From assembly GCA_039029455.1 (NCBI GenBank), contig JBCCGE010000034.1:1-33142 (forward strand): 33,142 bases of DNA, given 5' to 3'. This DNA comes from JBCCGE01 sp039029455 (lineage in GTDB: Bacteria; Pseudomonadota; Gammaproteobacteria; Arenicellales; Poriferihabitantaceae). The notes under the pieces are model-generated. The model saw only the letters and a list, made by a program, of their open reading frames with translations, was not told the origin of the DNA and did no database searches. A program made the position numbers and the translations under genes. Shown here one piece after another: positions 15,108-24,717 of this stretch (its first letter is position 1; the number at the start of each line of letters is the position of its first letter).

Positions 15108-18100
15108 TTAGTCAACAGAAATCGGGGCGCTTGTATGTGATCTGAGACCACTGTTATCGATCCATCGGTGTGCGGATTCATATATCAATAACAAACTGGG
15201 CAGTAAAAACAGAATCAGAAGAGTCGCAAAGGACAAGCCGAATGCGAGGCTGATAGCCATTGGAATCAGAAACTGTGCCTGTAGAGAAGTCTCGAACAGA
15301 AGCGGTGTAAGACCGGCAACCGTCGTCAGCGATGTAAGAATGACCGCTCTCAAGCGCTGACAAACCGCCTCTTCGATCGCCTGTCTGACCGCCATACCAC
15401 CCTCCCTCAGCTGCTTGTAGAACATCACCAGGATGATCGAATCGTTCACAACAATGCCGGCAAGACCGAAAAAGCCGAACAACGATAGAAGAGTGACGTC
15501 CTGTCCCATAACAACATGGCCCCAGACGGCGCCAACAATTCCGAATGGAATAATAATCATCACCAAAAACGGCCAGCCATAGGAACCGAATACCCAGGTC
15601 AGAATCAGGTAAATGAGCGCCAGCGCCAGTATGAGACCGAACTTCATATCACCCAGTGTCTCCGCCTGGTCCCCCTGCCTGCCCTCAAACCTGAATTCCA
15701 GACCCGATTCTGCGGACAGTCGTGGCAGCATTCCCCGCTCGAGCTCAGCTCTAATTTTATTTGCATTGTTTACTGCGGGATCAACGTCAGCGATCACGGA
15801 AACCGCAAGTTGCCCGCCGTCATGACGAATAGTCTCAAACCCACGGTACATTCTGACAGTCGCGAGGTTTTCAATATTCTCCAAACGACCGTTTGGCAAC
15901 ACCAGATCCAGAGTATTGAGACTTGAAAGCGAACGGCGTTCCGCCTCCGGAAGCTGCACAGTCACATCAACTTCGTCATAGCCGTCAGACAACGTCTGCA
16001 CTTCGAACCCGTCATAGGCCGCCCGCAGCTGGCGGGCGGCATCGCGAACGGTAACCCCCAGCACTTTTGCGGTCGGGGTCAACTCAAGGATCATCTGTTC
16101 ACGTCCAAACGGGGCGTCGTCCCCGATACCGGACAGTCCGGGAAGATCACGCAGGACATCCTGCAACTCGAGCGCCGCACTTTTCAACTGCTCGATCGTC
16201 CCACCGGAAATCCTGATGTCGATATCCGAACCGGGTGGACCCGCCCTGGGTTCTACAAACGTGAGAAACTCGACCCCGGGAACCCTCGGCAACTTGCTTT
16301 GCCAGGCGGAAATGATGTCTCTGTTGCGCAGCTGACGTTGGTCCGGATCGACAAGTTCGGCTCGGACCGCTCCAAATTGATCGCCACGGGCCGAGCTGTC
16401 CCCCTCAGTTGAGCCGTGTCGGGTAATAACAAGATCGAGAATATCTTCCCCGGATTCGCGTTCCACCTCATACAGTGCACGCTCCATGCGCTCCAGATAA
16501 GACTCCACAACATCTGCAGGGGTTCCGGAAACGAAGCCCACATTGCCAAAGACGCGGTCCGCTTCAGCGGTCGGGAAAAACTGAAATCCAATTCGACCGC
16601 TGGCGAAGTATCCAATCGTCACGACCAACAGAGCCATAGACAATGCAACGACTGTCCATCGATAGCCCAGCGACTTCGACACAAGTTTGCGAAAAGTACC
16701 GTCACGAAAGCGATCGAAACGCCGATCAAACGACCGACGCCAGCCGGATATGTTGTAGTACTTCAGCTTTCTGAATGAGTGAGTCAGATGTCCCGGAAGG
16801 ATCAGGAAACACTCGATAAGTGAGGCGATGATGACGCAAATTACGACCAGCGGAATCGACTGCATTATCGACCCCATAATCCCTCCCACCAGCATCAATG
16901 GAAGGAAGGCTGCTATAGTGCTTAAAGAAGACGAAAACACGGGTCCCAGCATTCGACGCGCGGCACGCTCTGAGGCGCCATCCTGATCAATACCGGTTTC
17001 GAACTCCGCCATCGCATTTTCGCCAACGACAATAGCGTCGTCGACAATTATTCCCAGAGCCATGATCAACGCAAACAGGCTAATCATGTTGATCGACCCA
17101 CCCACAAAGTAAAGCACTGCCAGCGCGGCCATGAAAGACACCGGAATGCCAACGGCAATCCACCATGCCACCCTGCCATGCATAAACAGAAACAGAATTC
17201 CGACCACCAGTGTCAAACCACCGAGTCCGTTTTTTACCAGAAGAGAAATGCGCCCCTGTAAAAACTGCCACTGCTCGCTATAGGGAACCAGTTCTATTCC
17301 TTGCGGAAGTTTAGGTTGCGTGTCCTCAAGCCATTCGTAAAAAATTCCAGCGGCCTCCAGGCTATCGCTCGACTCGGTCCGATTCAGTGACATTTCCACA
17401 GCCGGTCGACCCTGATAGCGAATGCTTACTTGTCCGTGCTTTGGCTTTCGCTCAATATCGGCGATATCAGCTAACTGGACCAGGCGACCTTGATTTTCAG
17501 CGACTACCGGGACAGACGCAAAAGACAACTCGGTATCTCGTCGCTCTCTAAACCGGAGCTGGCGGGACGTTTCGTCCTGACCGATGATACCCACAGGCAG
17601 ATTTTGCGACCAGGACCGTATTCGATTGCCAATATCTTCGAGAGACAAGTCCAGCTCGCGCAGTCTTCCGGTAGGGATCTCTATCGATATTTCTTCTTCC
17701 GGCAAACCGCTAATAAAAACCTTCGCAATTCCCCGGTCCAACAGTTCCGTCTCGAAGCGATTCACCAGATTTCTCAATTGGGAAACATCATCCGGTCCGG
17801 CAACAAGCAGTCGTGCGATGCCTTCATAACGCGTGATCTTCTGAACAACAGGCTGATCAATATCTGCAGGCAGATTGATTACCTGATCGACATTTTGCTT
17901 GACCTGATCAACGGCCTGCCCCATGTCTGTCTCCGGGGCAAACTCGATCGTAATGCTGGACACACCCTCTGCGGATGTCGATGTCATCGACTTTATAAAG
18001 TCCACATCCCGCAGGGACTGCTCCATGGGTATCGTCACCAGCGACTCGACATCTTCTGAACTGGCTCCGCTCCAGGTTGTGCGGACATTGACATAGTCAA

Positions 18101-18242
18101 TATCAAAAGTTGGAAAGAACTGCGTATTGAGCTGCTTTATTCCCCAGACGCCCGCCAACAACATCATCACCATTAAAAGATTTGCCGCCACTGGATGGCG
18201 ACTGAACACAGTAATCAGACCGGTTTCTCGGTACGCGTTCAC
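15108..18242 (-). CDS. RND efflux pump, inner-membrane subunit (AcrB/MdtB-like)
   Basis: A 1044-residue protein of full RND length, starting at GTG. It has the two-fold pattern: TM1 (about 17-35) then a large periplasmic porter/docking domain, TM2-6 (about 335-480), a second periplasmic loop and the C-terminal TM bundle. The proton-relay pair is intact at D401-D402 in ALGIIVDDAIVVGEN, equivalent to D407/D408 of E. coli AcrB; the paired segment GLAGIVVNDSIILV is in the second half. It uses proton motive force to export hydrophobic compounds, with a periplasmic adaptor and an outer-membrane channel. The adaptor gene ends 14 bases upstream. No TolC-like gene is adjacent. Confidence 0.96.
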   Translation of the reverse strand: MNAYRETGLITVFSRHPVAANLLMVMMLLAGVWGIKQLNTQFFPTFDIDYVNVRTTWSGASSEDVESLVTIPMEQSLRDVDFIKSMTSTSAEGVSSITIEFAPETDMGQAVDQVKQNVDQVINLPADIDQPVVQKITRYEGIARLLVAGPDDVSQLRNLVNRFETELLDRGIAKVFISGLPEEEISIEIPTGRLRELDLSLEDIGNRIRSWSQNLPVGIIGQDETSRQLRFRERRDTELSFASVPVVAENQGRLVQLADIADIERKPKHGQVSIRYQGRPAVEMSLNRTESSDSLEAAGIFYEWLEDTQPKLPQGIELVPYSEQWQFLQGRISLLVKNGLGGLTLVVGILFLFMHGRVAWWIAVGIPVSFMAALAVLYFVGGSINMISLFALIMALGIIVDDAIVVGENAMAEFETGIDQDGASERAARRMLGPVFSSSLSTIAAFLPLMLVGGIMGSIMQSIPLVVICVIIASLIECFLILPGHLTHSFRKLKYYNISGWRRSFDRRFDRFRDGTFRKLVSKSLGYRWTVVALSMALLVVTIGYFASGRIGFQFFPTAEADRVFGNVGFVSGTPADVVESYLERMERALYEVERESGEDILDLVITRHGSTEGDSSARGDQFGAVRAELVDPDQRQLRNRDIISAWQSKLPRVPGVEFLTFVEPRAGPPGSDIDIRISGGTIEQLKSAALELQDVLRDLPGLSGIGDDAPFGREQMILELTPTAKVLGVTVRDAARQLRAAYDGFEVQTLSDGYDEVDVTVQLPEAERRSLSSLNTLDLVLPNGRLENIENLATVRMYRGFETIRHDGGQLAVSVIADVDPAVNNANKIRAELERGMLPRLSAESGLEFRFEGRQGDQAETLGDMKFGLILALALIYLILTWVFGSYGWPFLVMIIIPFGIVGAVWGHVVMGQDVTLLSLFGFFGLAGIVVNDSIILVMFYKQLREGGMAVRQAIEEAVCQRLRAVILTSLTTVAGLTPLLFETSLQAQFLIPMAISLAFGLSFATLLILFLLPSLLLIYESAHRWIDNSGLRSHTSAPISVD

Positions 18243-18256
18243 AAGCGATTCAATTT

Positions 18257-19549
18257 TTATCTGTCAGAGGCGAGAATTTCTACCGCCAAACCGTCAATGG
18301 CCTGCGGCAGTCGTGACCGGAGTATATTTTCGCCCGTCTCAAAATCCGCGCCATCCAAAAGGATCTGCAGTCCATTGTCTGAACTGACCTGTCCAAGGGT
18401 ACGCACTTTGCGACTTTTCAACGTGCCGTCAGTTACGACGTAAACCATATCATTGCCGTAGACCGAATCCGTATCCACAACTACAGATTCCGGCACCTCA
18501 GGCAGCACCAATTCAATCAAAAGCGTTCGTCCGAGTTCAGGAAGAGCATCTTGAGTTGAAAAAAATCCGTCGACGCCACCCTGACCCTGATCGATGCTGG
18601 AGGCCAGTCTAACCAAGTTCAGTCGGATACTCTGATTGTCTCCAAACTTTGCGATGCCCTCTGTTTTTTCACCGCGACTCAGTTTCAAACGAATTCGCTC
18701 AACGTACTCGGTCGGAATCTGACTCCGTACCTCGAGCGTATTGATGTCGAACAGGCGGACAAGCTGAGTGCCTCTGATCGCACGATCTCCGGGGGACACT
18801 CGCAGCTCGATGATCTGCGCATCGAATGGCGCACGAACCTGAGCACGCGCCAGATCTCTTTCGACCTGCTTTAAAACAGCCTTCGCTTTATCCAGACGCG
18901 CCTCCCAGAGTGCCTGTCGGGAATCAAAGTCATTGATCGCAAGCTGACGTTGGGAGATTGCAAGTCTCTGTCGCTGTTCCTCCTTCAGAGCATTGTCCAG
19001 AGTCGCTTTACTCCCTGCCGCAGAGCTGGCGAGACGACGCGCACGCTCAACTTCCTTCTGCGATAGAGACAACAGCTCCTTTTCCACAGCAAGAGATCTG
19101 AGATCAGATTGATAACGCTTGTTGTCGCTGGCAATCTGAGCTTCAATTTCTGCCACCTCAGCACGCCGCTGTAACAACTGCAATTCGGTGTCGGTTGAGT
19201 CCAGTGTCACCAGCAGATCACCTCTGGAGACCTGATTGCCTCTCCGTGCTTCTACCGTCAGCACATCGGCTTCGATAGCTGAGGTCATTACGCTGACTGA
19301 GGGAGACTCGACCTGTCCGTAAAGTTGCAGCGTTGGCGAGACCACCGTCTTGATCACAGGGTCGACGGATACTATCGGCAACCGAACAGTTATCGGTGCA
19401 GGCTCGGTCTGCTCACGGCTTGCTTTGAGGTATTGAAAGCCGCCAACACCCAGTGCCAGGATCAACACCGGGAGTAAATATTTCAATATACCGTTCACAC
19501 GTATTGGACTGGTTTTATACAGGTTCTGATTGTAATGTCGGAAAATCAA
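18257..19549 (-). CDS. RND periplasmic adaptor (membrane fusion protein, HlyD/AcrA family)
   Basis: A 430-residue protein if TTG 19549 is used; GTG 19498 (codon 18) is a reasonable alternative giving 413 residues and a more typical start just before the membrane anchor (KYLLPVLILALGVGG). The order is anchor, lipoyl half-motif (ADVLTVEARRGNQVSRGDLLVTLD), a long alpha-hairpin (about 120-240, heptad-rich), second lipoyl half (RAPFDAQIIELRVSPGDRAIRGTQLVRL), then beta-barrel and membrane-proximal domains. It bridges the pump and an outer-membrane channel. It precedes the pump by 14 bases, so it is the first gene of the operon. Confidence 0.92.
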   Translation of the reverse strand: MIFRHYNQNLYKTSPIRVNGILKYLLPVLILALGVGGFQYLKASREQTEPAPITVRLPIVSVDPVIKTVVSPTLQLYGQVESPSVSVMTSAIEADVLTVEARRGNQVSRGDLLVTLDSTDTELQLLQRRAEVAEIEAQIASDNKRYQSDLRSLAVEKELLSLSQKEVERARRLASSAAGSKATLDNALKEEQRQRLAISQRQLAINDFDSRQALWEARLDKAKAVLKQVERDLARAQVRAPFDAQIIELRVSPGDRAIRGTQLVRLFDINTLEVRSQIPTEYVERIRLKLSRGEKTEGIAKFGDNQSIRLNLVRLASSIDQGQGGVDGFFSTQDALPELGRTLLIELVLPEVPESVVVDTDSVYGNDMVYVVTDGTLKSRKVRTLGQVSSDNGLQILLDGADFETGENILRSRLPQAIDGLAVEILASDR

Positions 19550-19569
19550 TCATTGGTAAATTCTTTGCG

Positions 19570-19581
19570 GTAACGTGTTAC
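19570..19581. promoter_or_regulatory. Short dyad in the divergent adaptor/TPK-like promoter region
   Basis: GTAAC-GT-GTTAC is a 12-base interrupted palindrome in the 83-base gap between the leftward RND adaptor gene and the rightward TPK-like gene. A site here could control the pump. No local repressor gene of the TetR or MarR type is present, and short dyads occur by chance, so this is weak. Confidence 0.2.
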
Positions 19582-19632
19582 AAGCTGTTTCAGTACGAAA
19601 CCGGCTTTATCGATCTGTAAAATTCTGTCGTC

Positions 19633-20283
19633 ATGAGTATCAAAAAGTATCTGGATAAATTTCGCAACGCAGAATACGTAAATCTTGTAGGACCTCTTTG
19701 TCAGGAACCCTGGGTCCACAACGATCCAACGATATACGTTGATGGAGGCGCATTGTTTCGCGACGGCTCCAAAGGCTGGAGTGTCGGCGACGGCGATTCG
19801 GCGGGCTTTGAGTTGGATGAAATGCTCAATCCATACAAAGACGAATCTGATCTGGCCTATGTTTTGACGCAGCTGACTAAACTCGGCCCTGATCTGAGAC
19901 TGGCAGGATTTCTGGGTGGCAGAAAAGATCATGAGTTGTTCAATCTTGGTGAATTGAATCGATACCTCGAACAAAGTCCGGGAGCCAATCACGCCCTTTT
20001 TGACGATTTAATCATCGGGATTTCAGCGGGCGTCTGGAATCTTGATATCAATGGCTTGTTCAGCCTGGCAAGTGTTTCACACGGGCACGCCAAAATGAGC
20101 GGTGCGTGTCGATACGCAATTCCGCCTGGCACGCCAATTGTTCCGCTTTCGTCCTACGGACTCAGCAACGTTGGCACTGGGAATATAGAAATTTCCACCA
20201 ACGTTCCCCTGTTTCTTTTCCACAGTGAGTCAGATACCGTAATCAGTAAACCCAGGCCGATAAAGAATGACGGACTTATTTGA
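19633..20283 (+). CDS. Thiamine-pyrophosphokinase-like protein
   Basis: A 216-residue protein. It carries the ordered motifs of the TPK catalytic domain: YVDGGA (35-40), SVGDGDSAG (50-58; usual form GDFDS), KDESDLAYVL (69-78; usual KDxTD) and GFLGGRKDHELFNL (92-105; usual GGRxDHxLAN). These build the ATP- and Mg-binding face that transfers pyrophosphate to thiamine. The C-terminal half (SHGHAKMSG, PIVPLSSYGL) is like the beta-sandwich that completes the thiamine site. Most proteobacteria make TPP through ThiL and lack a TPK, so the gene is unusual here, and the substrate could differ. It overlaps aroE by 17 bases, suggesting coexpression. Confidence 0.75.
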   Translation: MSIKKYLDKFRNAEYVNLVGPLCQEPWVHNDPTIYVDGGALFRDGSKGWSVGDGDSAGFELDEMLNPYKDESDLAYVLTQLTKLGPDLRLAGFLGGRKDHELFNLGELNRYLEQSPGANHALFDDLIIGISAGVWNLDINGLFSLASVSHGHAKMSGACRYAIPPGTPIVPLSSYGLSNVGTGNIEISTNVPLFLFHSESDTVISKPRPIKNDGLI

Positions 20284-21130
20284 CTTCAGCTCGCAGAGCA
20301 AACGATTTGCCGTTATTGGTAATCCGATTGCGCACTCAAAATCACCTCAAATCCATCAGGCGTTTGCGCGTCAGTTCACACTGACAATTGAGTACCAGCG
20401 CACGCAGGTTGATCCCGGCGGATTCCATCAGGCGGTCAGTCATTTTGCGGCACACGGAGGTAGCGGCCTCAATATTACAGTGCCGTTCAAACTGGAAGCG
20501 TTTGACTGGTGCAGTCGTTTACCCAACCAATTGACCGAAAGAGCTGGTGCTGCTGGTGCCGTCAATACAATAAAGTTTAATAAAGACGGAACCGCATTGG
20601 GGGACAATACGGATGGTGTTGGAATGTTGCGTGATATAGAACAGAACGCCGGTGTCGAGGTCTCCGGTAAATCGTTATTGGTTATAGGTGCAGGCGGTGC
20701 AGTCCGAGGAATATTGCAACCTCTGATCGAGGCCGGCGCAGGTGAAGTTTGCATTGTAAACAGAACCGTGCAGAAAGCCCGAGATCTGGCATCACTGTTT
20801 TCAAACGATGACTGCCGTATCCTTGCAAGTAGTTACGCGCAGCTTGATAAACGTCCTTTTGACATCATTATTAATGGCACGTCTGCAAGCCTGGGTGGGG
20901 ATTTACCTCCATTGCACAATGAATGCATAGCGGAACACTCACTGGCATACGATATGATGTACGCGTCTCGACCGACAGTGTTCATGGCATGGGCCAGCGG
21001 ACACGGTGCAGGAAAATCACTGGATGGCCTGGGAATGCTGGTTGAACAGGCGGCCGAATCTTTTTACATATGGCATGACAAAAAACCCGTGACAGCACCA
21101 GTACTCGAAGAAATTCGCCAATTAAATTAA
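20267..21130 (+). CDS. aroE: Shikimate dehydrogenase
   Basis: A 287-residue protein. Shikimate-site motifs are present: GNPIAHSKSPQIH (18-30), NITVPFK with catalytic K75, and GDNTDG with D116. The Rossmann NADP-binding loop is GAGGAVRG (141-148) with VNRT following, and DGLGMLVEQAA closes the site. It reduces 3-dehydroshikimate to shikimate with NADPH, the fourth step of the shikimate pathway. A 17-base overlap with the upstream TPK-like gene and a 3-base gap to the nucleotidase gene make a three-gene unit. Confidence 0.95.
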   Translation: MTDLFDFSSQSKRFAVIGNPIAHSKSPQIHQAFARQFTLTIEYQRTQVDPGGFHQAVSHFAAHGGSGLNITVPFKLEAFDWCSRLPNQLTERAGAAGAVNTIKFNKDGTALGDNTDGVGMLRDIEQNAGVEVSGKSLLVIGAGGAVRGILQPLIEAGAGEVCIVNRTVQKARDLASLFSNDDCRILASSYAQLDKRPFDIIINGTSASLGGDLPPLHNECIAEHSLAYDMMYASRPTVFMAWASGHGAGKSLDGLGMLVEQAAESFYIWHDKKPVTAPVLEEIRQLN

Positions 21131-21133
21131 TTT

Positions 21134-22045
21134 ATGCCCAAACGCTTTGACAACGCACTGGTAATCGCGATCTCTTCCCGCGCACTGTTTGATCTCGAGG
21201 ACAGTCATCGGATTTATCAAAATGACGGTATCGATGCGTACTGCCAGTACCAGATCGATCATGAAAACCAAACGCTGGAACCCGGTGTCGCGTTCTCAAT
21301 GGTCAAAAAATTTCTGGCCCTGAATGCGGGCGTTGACGAAGACAACTCTCGCGTTGAAATTGTTCTGATCTCCCGGAACAGTGCCGATACCGGATTGCGT
21401 GTGTTTAACTCGATCGAACACTATGGACTTTCGATTACGCGTGCCGCGTTCACGGGTGGTCAGTCGCCGTGGCAATACATCAAACCGTTTGGGGCTCATT
21501 TATTTCTGTCCGCCGATCCAGAAGATGTTCGACAGGCGCTGGCAAGCGGAGCAGCGGCAGCTACGATACTGCCGTCACATCGCGAGAACGGTCATTCATC
21601 GCAACTCAAAATTGCTTTCGATGGTGACGCCGTACTGTTCTCGGACATCGCAGAGGCGATATATCAAACTCAGGGGCTGGAAGTCTTCAGTCACAGCGAA
21701 AAAAATCAGGCCAATCAGCCGTTGCCTGGCGGTCCATTCAAAAATGTACTGGGTGCATTGCACGACATCCAGCAGACCTGGCCACTGGAACAATCGCCGA
21801 TCCGCACGGCGCTGATTACAGCACGAGCCGCACCCGCACACGAACGTGTAATTCGAACATTGAGAGCCTGGAATATCCGAATCGACGAGAGTTTTTTCCT
21901 CGGAGGAATGGACAAAGGCGAGTTCCTGAAAACATTCGATGCCGACATCTTTTTCGACGACCAGAGCGGTCACTGTGATTCGGCTCGAAAGCACGTTCCA
22001 ACCGGGCATGTGCCATCCGGCATCTCTAATATAGGTGGGCGCTAA
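21134..22045 (+). CDS. Cytosolic 5'-nucleotidase (NT5C1 / PF06189 family)
   Basis: A 303-residue protein. It shows the family's strongly conserved blocks: VIAISSRALFDLEDSH, LEPGVAFSMVKKFLALN, LISRNSADTGLRVFNSIEHYG, TRAAFTGGQSPW, and LFLSADPEDVRQAL. Catalytic acidic residues are in AFDGDAVLFSD (D163, D165, D171), and FFDDQSGHC is near the end. Family members dephosphorylate nucleoside monophosphates in the cytoplasm. It starts 3 bases after aroE ends. I see no link between its substrate and the shikimate step; the operon may be one of convenience. Confidence 0.9.
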   Translation: MPKRFDNALVIAISSRALFDLEDSHRIYQNDGIDAYCQYQIDHENQTLEPGVAFSMVKKFLALNAGVDEDNSRVEIVLISRNSADTGLRVFNSIEHYGLSITRAAFTGGQSPWQYIKPFGAHLFLSADPEDVRQALASGAAAATILPSHRENGHSSQLKIAFDGDAVLFSDIAEAIYQTQGLEVFSHSEKNQANQPLPGGPFKNVLGALHDIQQTWPLEQSPIRTALITARAAPAHERVIRTLRAWNIRIDESFFLGGMDKGEFLKTFDADIFFDDQSGHCDSARKHVPTGHVPSGISNIGGR

Positions 22046-22147
22046 TCCGGATAAATGTCCGATCGGTACAGAACAACGCAAATTCGATAAGCGTAAGCCA
22101 GGATGCATCACGCCTGCAGACCGCGCGATGAATGTACGCAAGCACTT

Positions 22148-23347
22148 CTAGAAATATTTTGCCAGGCTCAGCAGTAAAAAGTCATCGCTGGCAAAACCAT
22201 TCACCGGGTTGCGTTCATCTTCATTAACCAGAATCTGCGCCTCAATTTCAATTTTCCAGCTTTGACCAAGGCGTCGTTCCGCCTCGAGACGCAGAGATGT
22301 GGTTTGGTCCTCCAAATCCACAATAGCGCCCGCAAGTAATGCAGTATCCTGAGCATCGTTAAACGCCAGTCTCGTGCCAAAAAAGAGGTCATCCTGAAAA
22401 ACATTGAGTGGTGCGGAATCATCCCTGTCGTCATAGAGATATTCCATCAGTATTCCGACATCTTTATCAGAATCGAAAACCTGATAAAAAGAATATTCAA
22501 ACCCTCCGACCATTGCCCCAAATGTGTCACCCTGACCCTCCCGAGCAATAGCTTCGAGCTTCCACAGCCAGGCCTCTCCCGTGTACTGGATGTCAATGCC
22601 GAACTGGTTGATAACGTCATAGTGGGGAATCAGCGTGGAGCCATCAGCTGAGGGTAATAGTCGTGGCTCCCGGGACGTGCCGTGGAACAGGGACAGACCG
22701 ACATCCCAGTTGCCGAAATAGTGACTGTATCTAAGAGCAATATCCAGACGGCGATCTTCTCTGCCGGACTCGTACACCGGGTCGCTGGTATCAACGACCA
22801 GGGGTGCTCTCAATCGGCCGTCCACGCCCGCAAAAGTGCGTTCTCGAAAAAATGGCAAAATAAAGGCTTCGAACCGTCCGTAGTCTTTCTGCCAGGCGGA
22901 TGCAAGCATTGGCTGTCCGAGATAATCTTCCTGATCAACATTTTCAACGCCATCGACCTGATTGATGATATTGACCAGATGACTGGACTCGGTGACACCC
23001 CAAAAAACGCGGTCCACACCCGCGGTGAACTCGAATTCATCGCCCAGAAACCTCCAGTAGGCCTCACGTATATCAAAGTGGGTTCTCTCGCGATCCTCGT
23101 TGTCAATACGAAAAAATGGTGTCAAACCCAGCTGCTGACTACCATTCTCACTTTCCCACGAAAACTCGGTCTCTGACACAACGCTGGTTTGACTACCCTG
23201 CAACTGACCTAGAAACAGGGGTCGGTCGGGAAAAAAACGGTTTTCAAATCCAATCGATCCGGATACCGACAAATTCTGTACAGCATGTGAAACCGGCGCT
23301 ACAAGCGTCAACGTCAATACCGTTACTGTCAAAAAGCGGTTATCCAT
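22148..23347 (-). CDS. Outer-membrane beta-barrel protein, unclassified
   Basis: A 399-residue protein. It has a signal peptide (about 4-22, cleavage after SHA) and alternating amphipathic strands with Asp/Glu-rich loops throughout. It ends in LLLSLAKYF, the C-terminal Phe signature recognised by the Bam machinery. The pattern of about 16 strands resembles a porin or DUF1302-like barrel, but I do not recognise a named family or ligand. It is convergent with the 5'-nucleotidase gene and lies 37 bases downstream of lysA on the same strand. The roughly 100-base convergent gap shows no clear terminator. Confidence 0.75.
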   Translation of the reverse strand: MDNRFLTVTVLTLTLVAPVSHAVQNLSVSGSIGFENRFFPDRPLFLGQLQGSQTSVVSETEFSWESENGSQQLGLTPFFRIDNEDRERTHFDIREAYWRFLGDEFEFTAGVDRVFWGVTESSHLVNIINQVDGVENVDQEDYLGQPMLASAWQKDYGRFEAFILPFFRERTFAGVDGRLRAPLVVDTSDPVYESGREDRRLDIALRYSHYFGNWDVGLSLFHGTSREPRLLPSADGSTLIPHYDVINQFGIDIQYTGEAWLWKLEAIAREGQGDTFGAMVGGFEYSFYQVFDSDKDVGILMEYLYDDRDDSAPLNVFQDDLFFGTRLAFNDAQDTALLAGAIVDLEDQTTSLRLEAERRLGQSWKIEIEAQILVNEDERNPVNGFASDDFLLLSLAKYF

Positions 23348-23384
23348 GATGCATCGATTGATAAACTAAATCAGTAACTCATAC

Positions 23385-24641
23385 CTACCAGGCCAGAACT
23401 CGCTCATTTGCGAAGATATCATCGAGTGATTCACGAGATCGCACAATCTGGTAGCGATCTCCATCAACCAGAACTTCCGGCGTTCTTGGACGGGAATTGT
23501 AGTTGGAGCTCATTACTGCAGCGTACGCTCCTGAAGTTCGGACCGCCAGCAACTCCCCTTCCCCTGTTTTCAAACTTCGTTTCTTGCCAAGAAAATCTGC
23601 GCTTTCACAAACAGGGCCGACCACATCGAATTCTGTCATCGCCCCCTCGAAATTCTGATTTACCGGAATGATTTCCTGATACGCCTGATACAGCGCGGGT
23701 CGAATCAGATCATTCATGGCCGCGTCTACCACACAAAAATCCGTTGCATCACCACTTTTCAGATAGTTGACCCGCGTCAGCAATATTCCGGCATTACCGA
23801 CAATCGCTCGACCCGGTTCTATTGCCACAGGGAGTGAACATTTGTTTGCTTCGAGACGCTCCCTGATGACTGCACAGTATTCTGCTGGCGATGGCGGTGT
23901 TTCGTCCGAATAACGAACGCCGAGCCCGCCGCCAAAATCAATCCACTCAACCGGTATGTCCTCATCCTCGAGACGACCGATAAATCCCAGTACCCGATCG
24001 AGAGCATCTCGATATGGATCGAGTTCAGTCAGTTGCGAACCAATGTGACACGCGACCCCACGTACATTAATGCTGGGGTGATCGTGAGCCTTTCGATAAA
24101 CGCTAACGGCCTGATCGGGATGCAATCCAAACTTGTTTTCTCGCAGACCGGTCGAAATATAGGGATGAGTCCTGGCGTCGACATCGGGATTGATGCGGAC
24201 CGAAATTGATGCGACCGTATTTAGACGGGTCGCTATATCGATGATTCGTTCGAGCTCTCCATCAGACTCAATATTGAAACTCTCGATGCCATTCTCTATC
24301 GCCAGCTCAATCTCCCAGGACTCTTTTCCAACCCCGGAAAAAATCGTTTTGGCCGGATCGCCGCCGGCGGCGATTACTCGCTTAAGTTCTCCTCCGGAAA
24401 CAATGTCGAATCCGGAACCCAACCGTGCAAAAAGATTGAGCACAGCAAGGTTACTGTTGGCTTTTACCGCATAACAGATTTGGTGTGGATGACTGCCAAA
24501 GGCATCGTCGAATGCACGCCAATGTCGTTCGAGAGTTGCTCGCGAATAGATGTAACACGGGGTACCGACATCGGTTGCGATATCGGCAACGTCAACCTGC
24601 TCAGCATACAGCTGGCCATTTTGGTAATGAAAGTGGTCCAC
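23385..24641 (-). CDS. lysA: Diaminopimelate decarboxylase
   Basis: A 418-residue PLP enzyme of fold type III, starting at GTG. K60 in CYAVKANSN forms the Schiff base. HIGSQL (199-204), GGGLG (237-241) and EPGR (275-278) bind the PLP phosphate, and C345 in GPVCESAD is the partner-subunit catalytic Cys. It converts meso-diaminopimelate to lysine in the cytoplasm, the final step of lysine synthesis, using the same intermediate needed for peptidoglycan. It lies directly downstream of lptM, a common gammaproteobacterial order, although dapF does not follow here. Confidence 0.96.
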   Translation of the reverse strand: MDHFHYQNGQLYAEQVDVADIATDVGTPCYIYSRATLERHWRAFDDAFGSHPHQICYAVKANSNLAVLNLFARLGSGFDIVSGGELKRVIAAGGDPAKTIFSGVGKESWEIELAIENGIESFNIESDGELERIIDIATRLNTVASISVRINPDVDARTHPYISTGLRENKFGLHPDQAVSVYRKAHDHPSINVRGVACHIGSQLTELDPYRDALDRVLGFIGRLEDEDIPVEWIDFGGGLGVRYSDETPPSPAEYCAVIRERLEANKCSLPVAIEPGRAIVGNAGILLTRVNYLKSGDATDFCVVDAAMNDLIRPALYQAYQEIIPVNQNFEGAMTEFDVVGPVCESADFLGKKRSLKTGEGELLAVRTSGAYAAVMSSNYNSRPRTPEVLVDGDRYQIVRSRESLDDIFANERVLAW

Positions 24642-24717
24642 AAACGATTAGGGATGGGAGTTTCATACACGCTTGAAGCGTGAAGCCTGCGTCAGTGCGG
24701 CACGACTATCCAGCGTG

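Noticed and set aside
17490..18059. 189-codon plus-strand frame inside the RND pump gene
   Set aside because: Antisense shadow of a certain gene.
19546..19992. 148-codon minus-strand frame opposite the TPK-like gene
   Set aside because: The plus-strand frame has four ordered family motifs; the minus frame has none.
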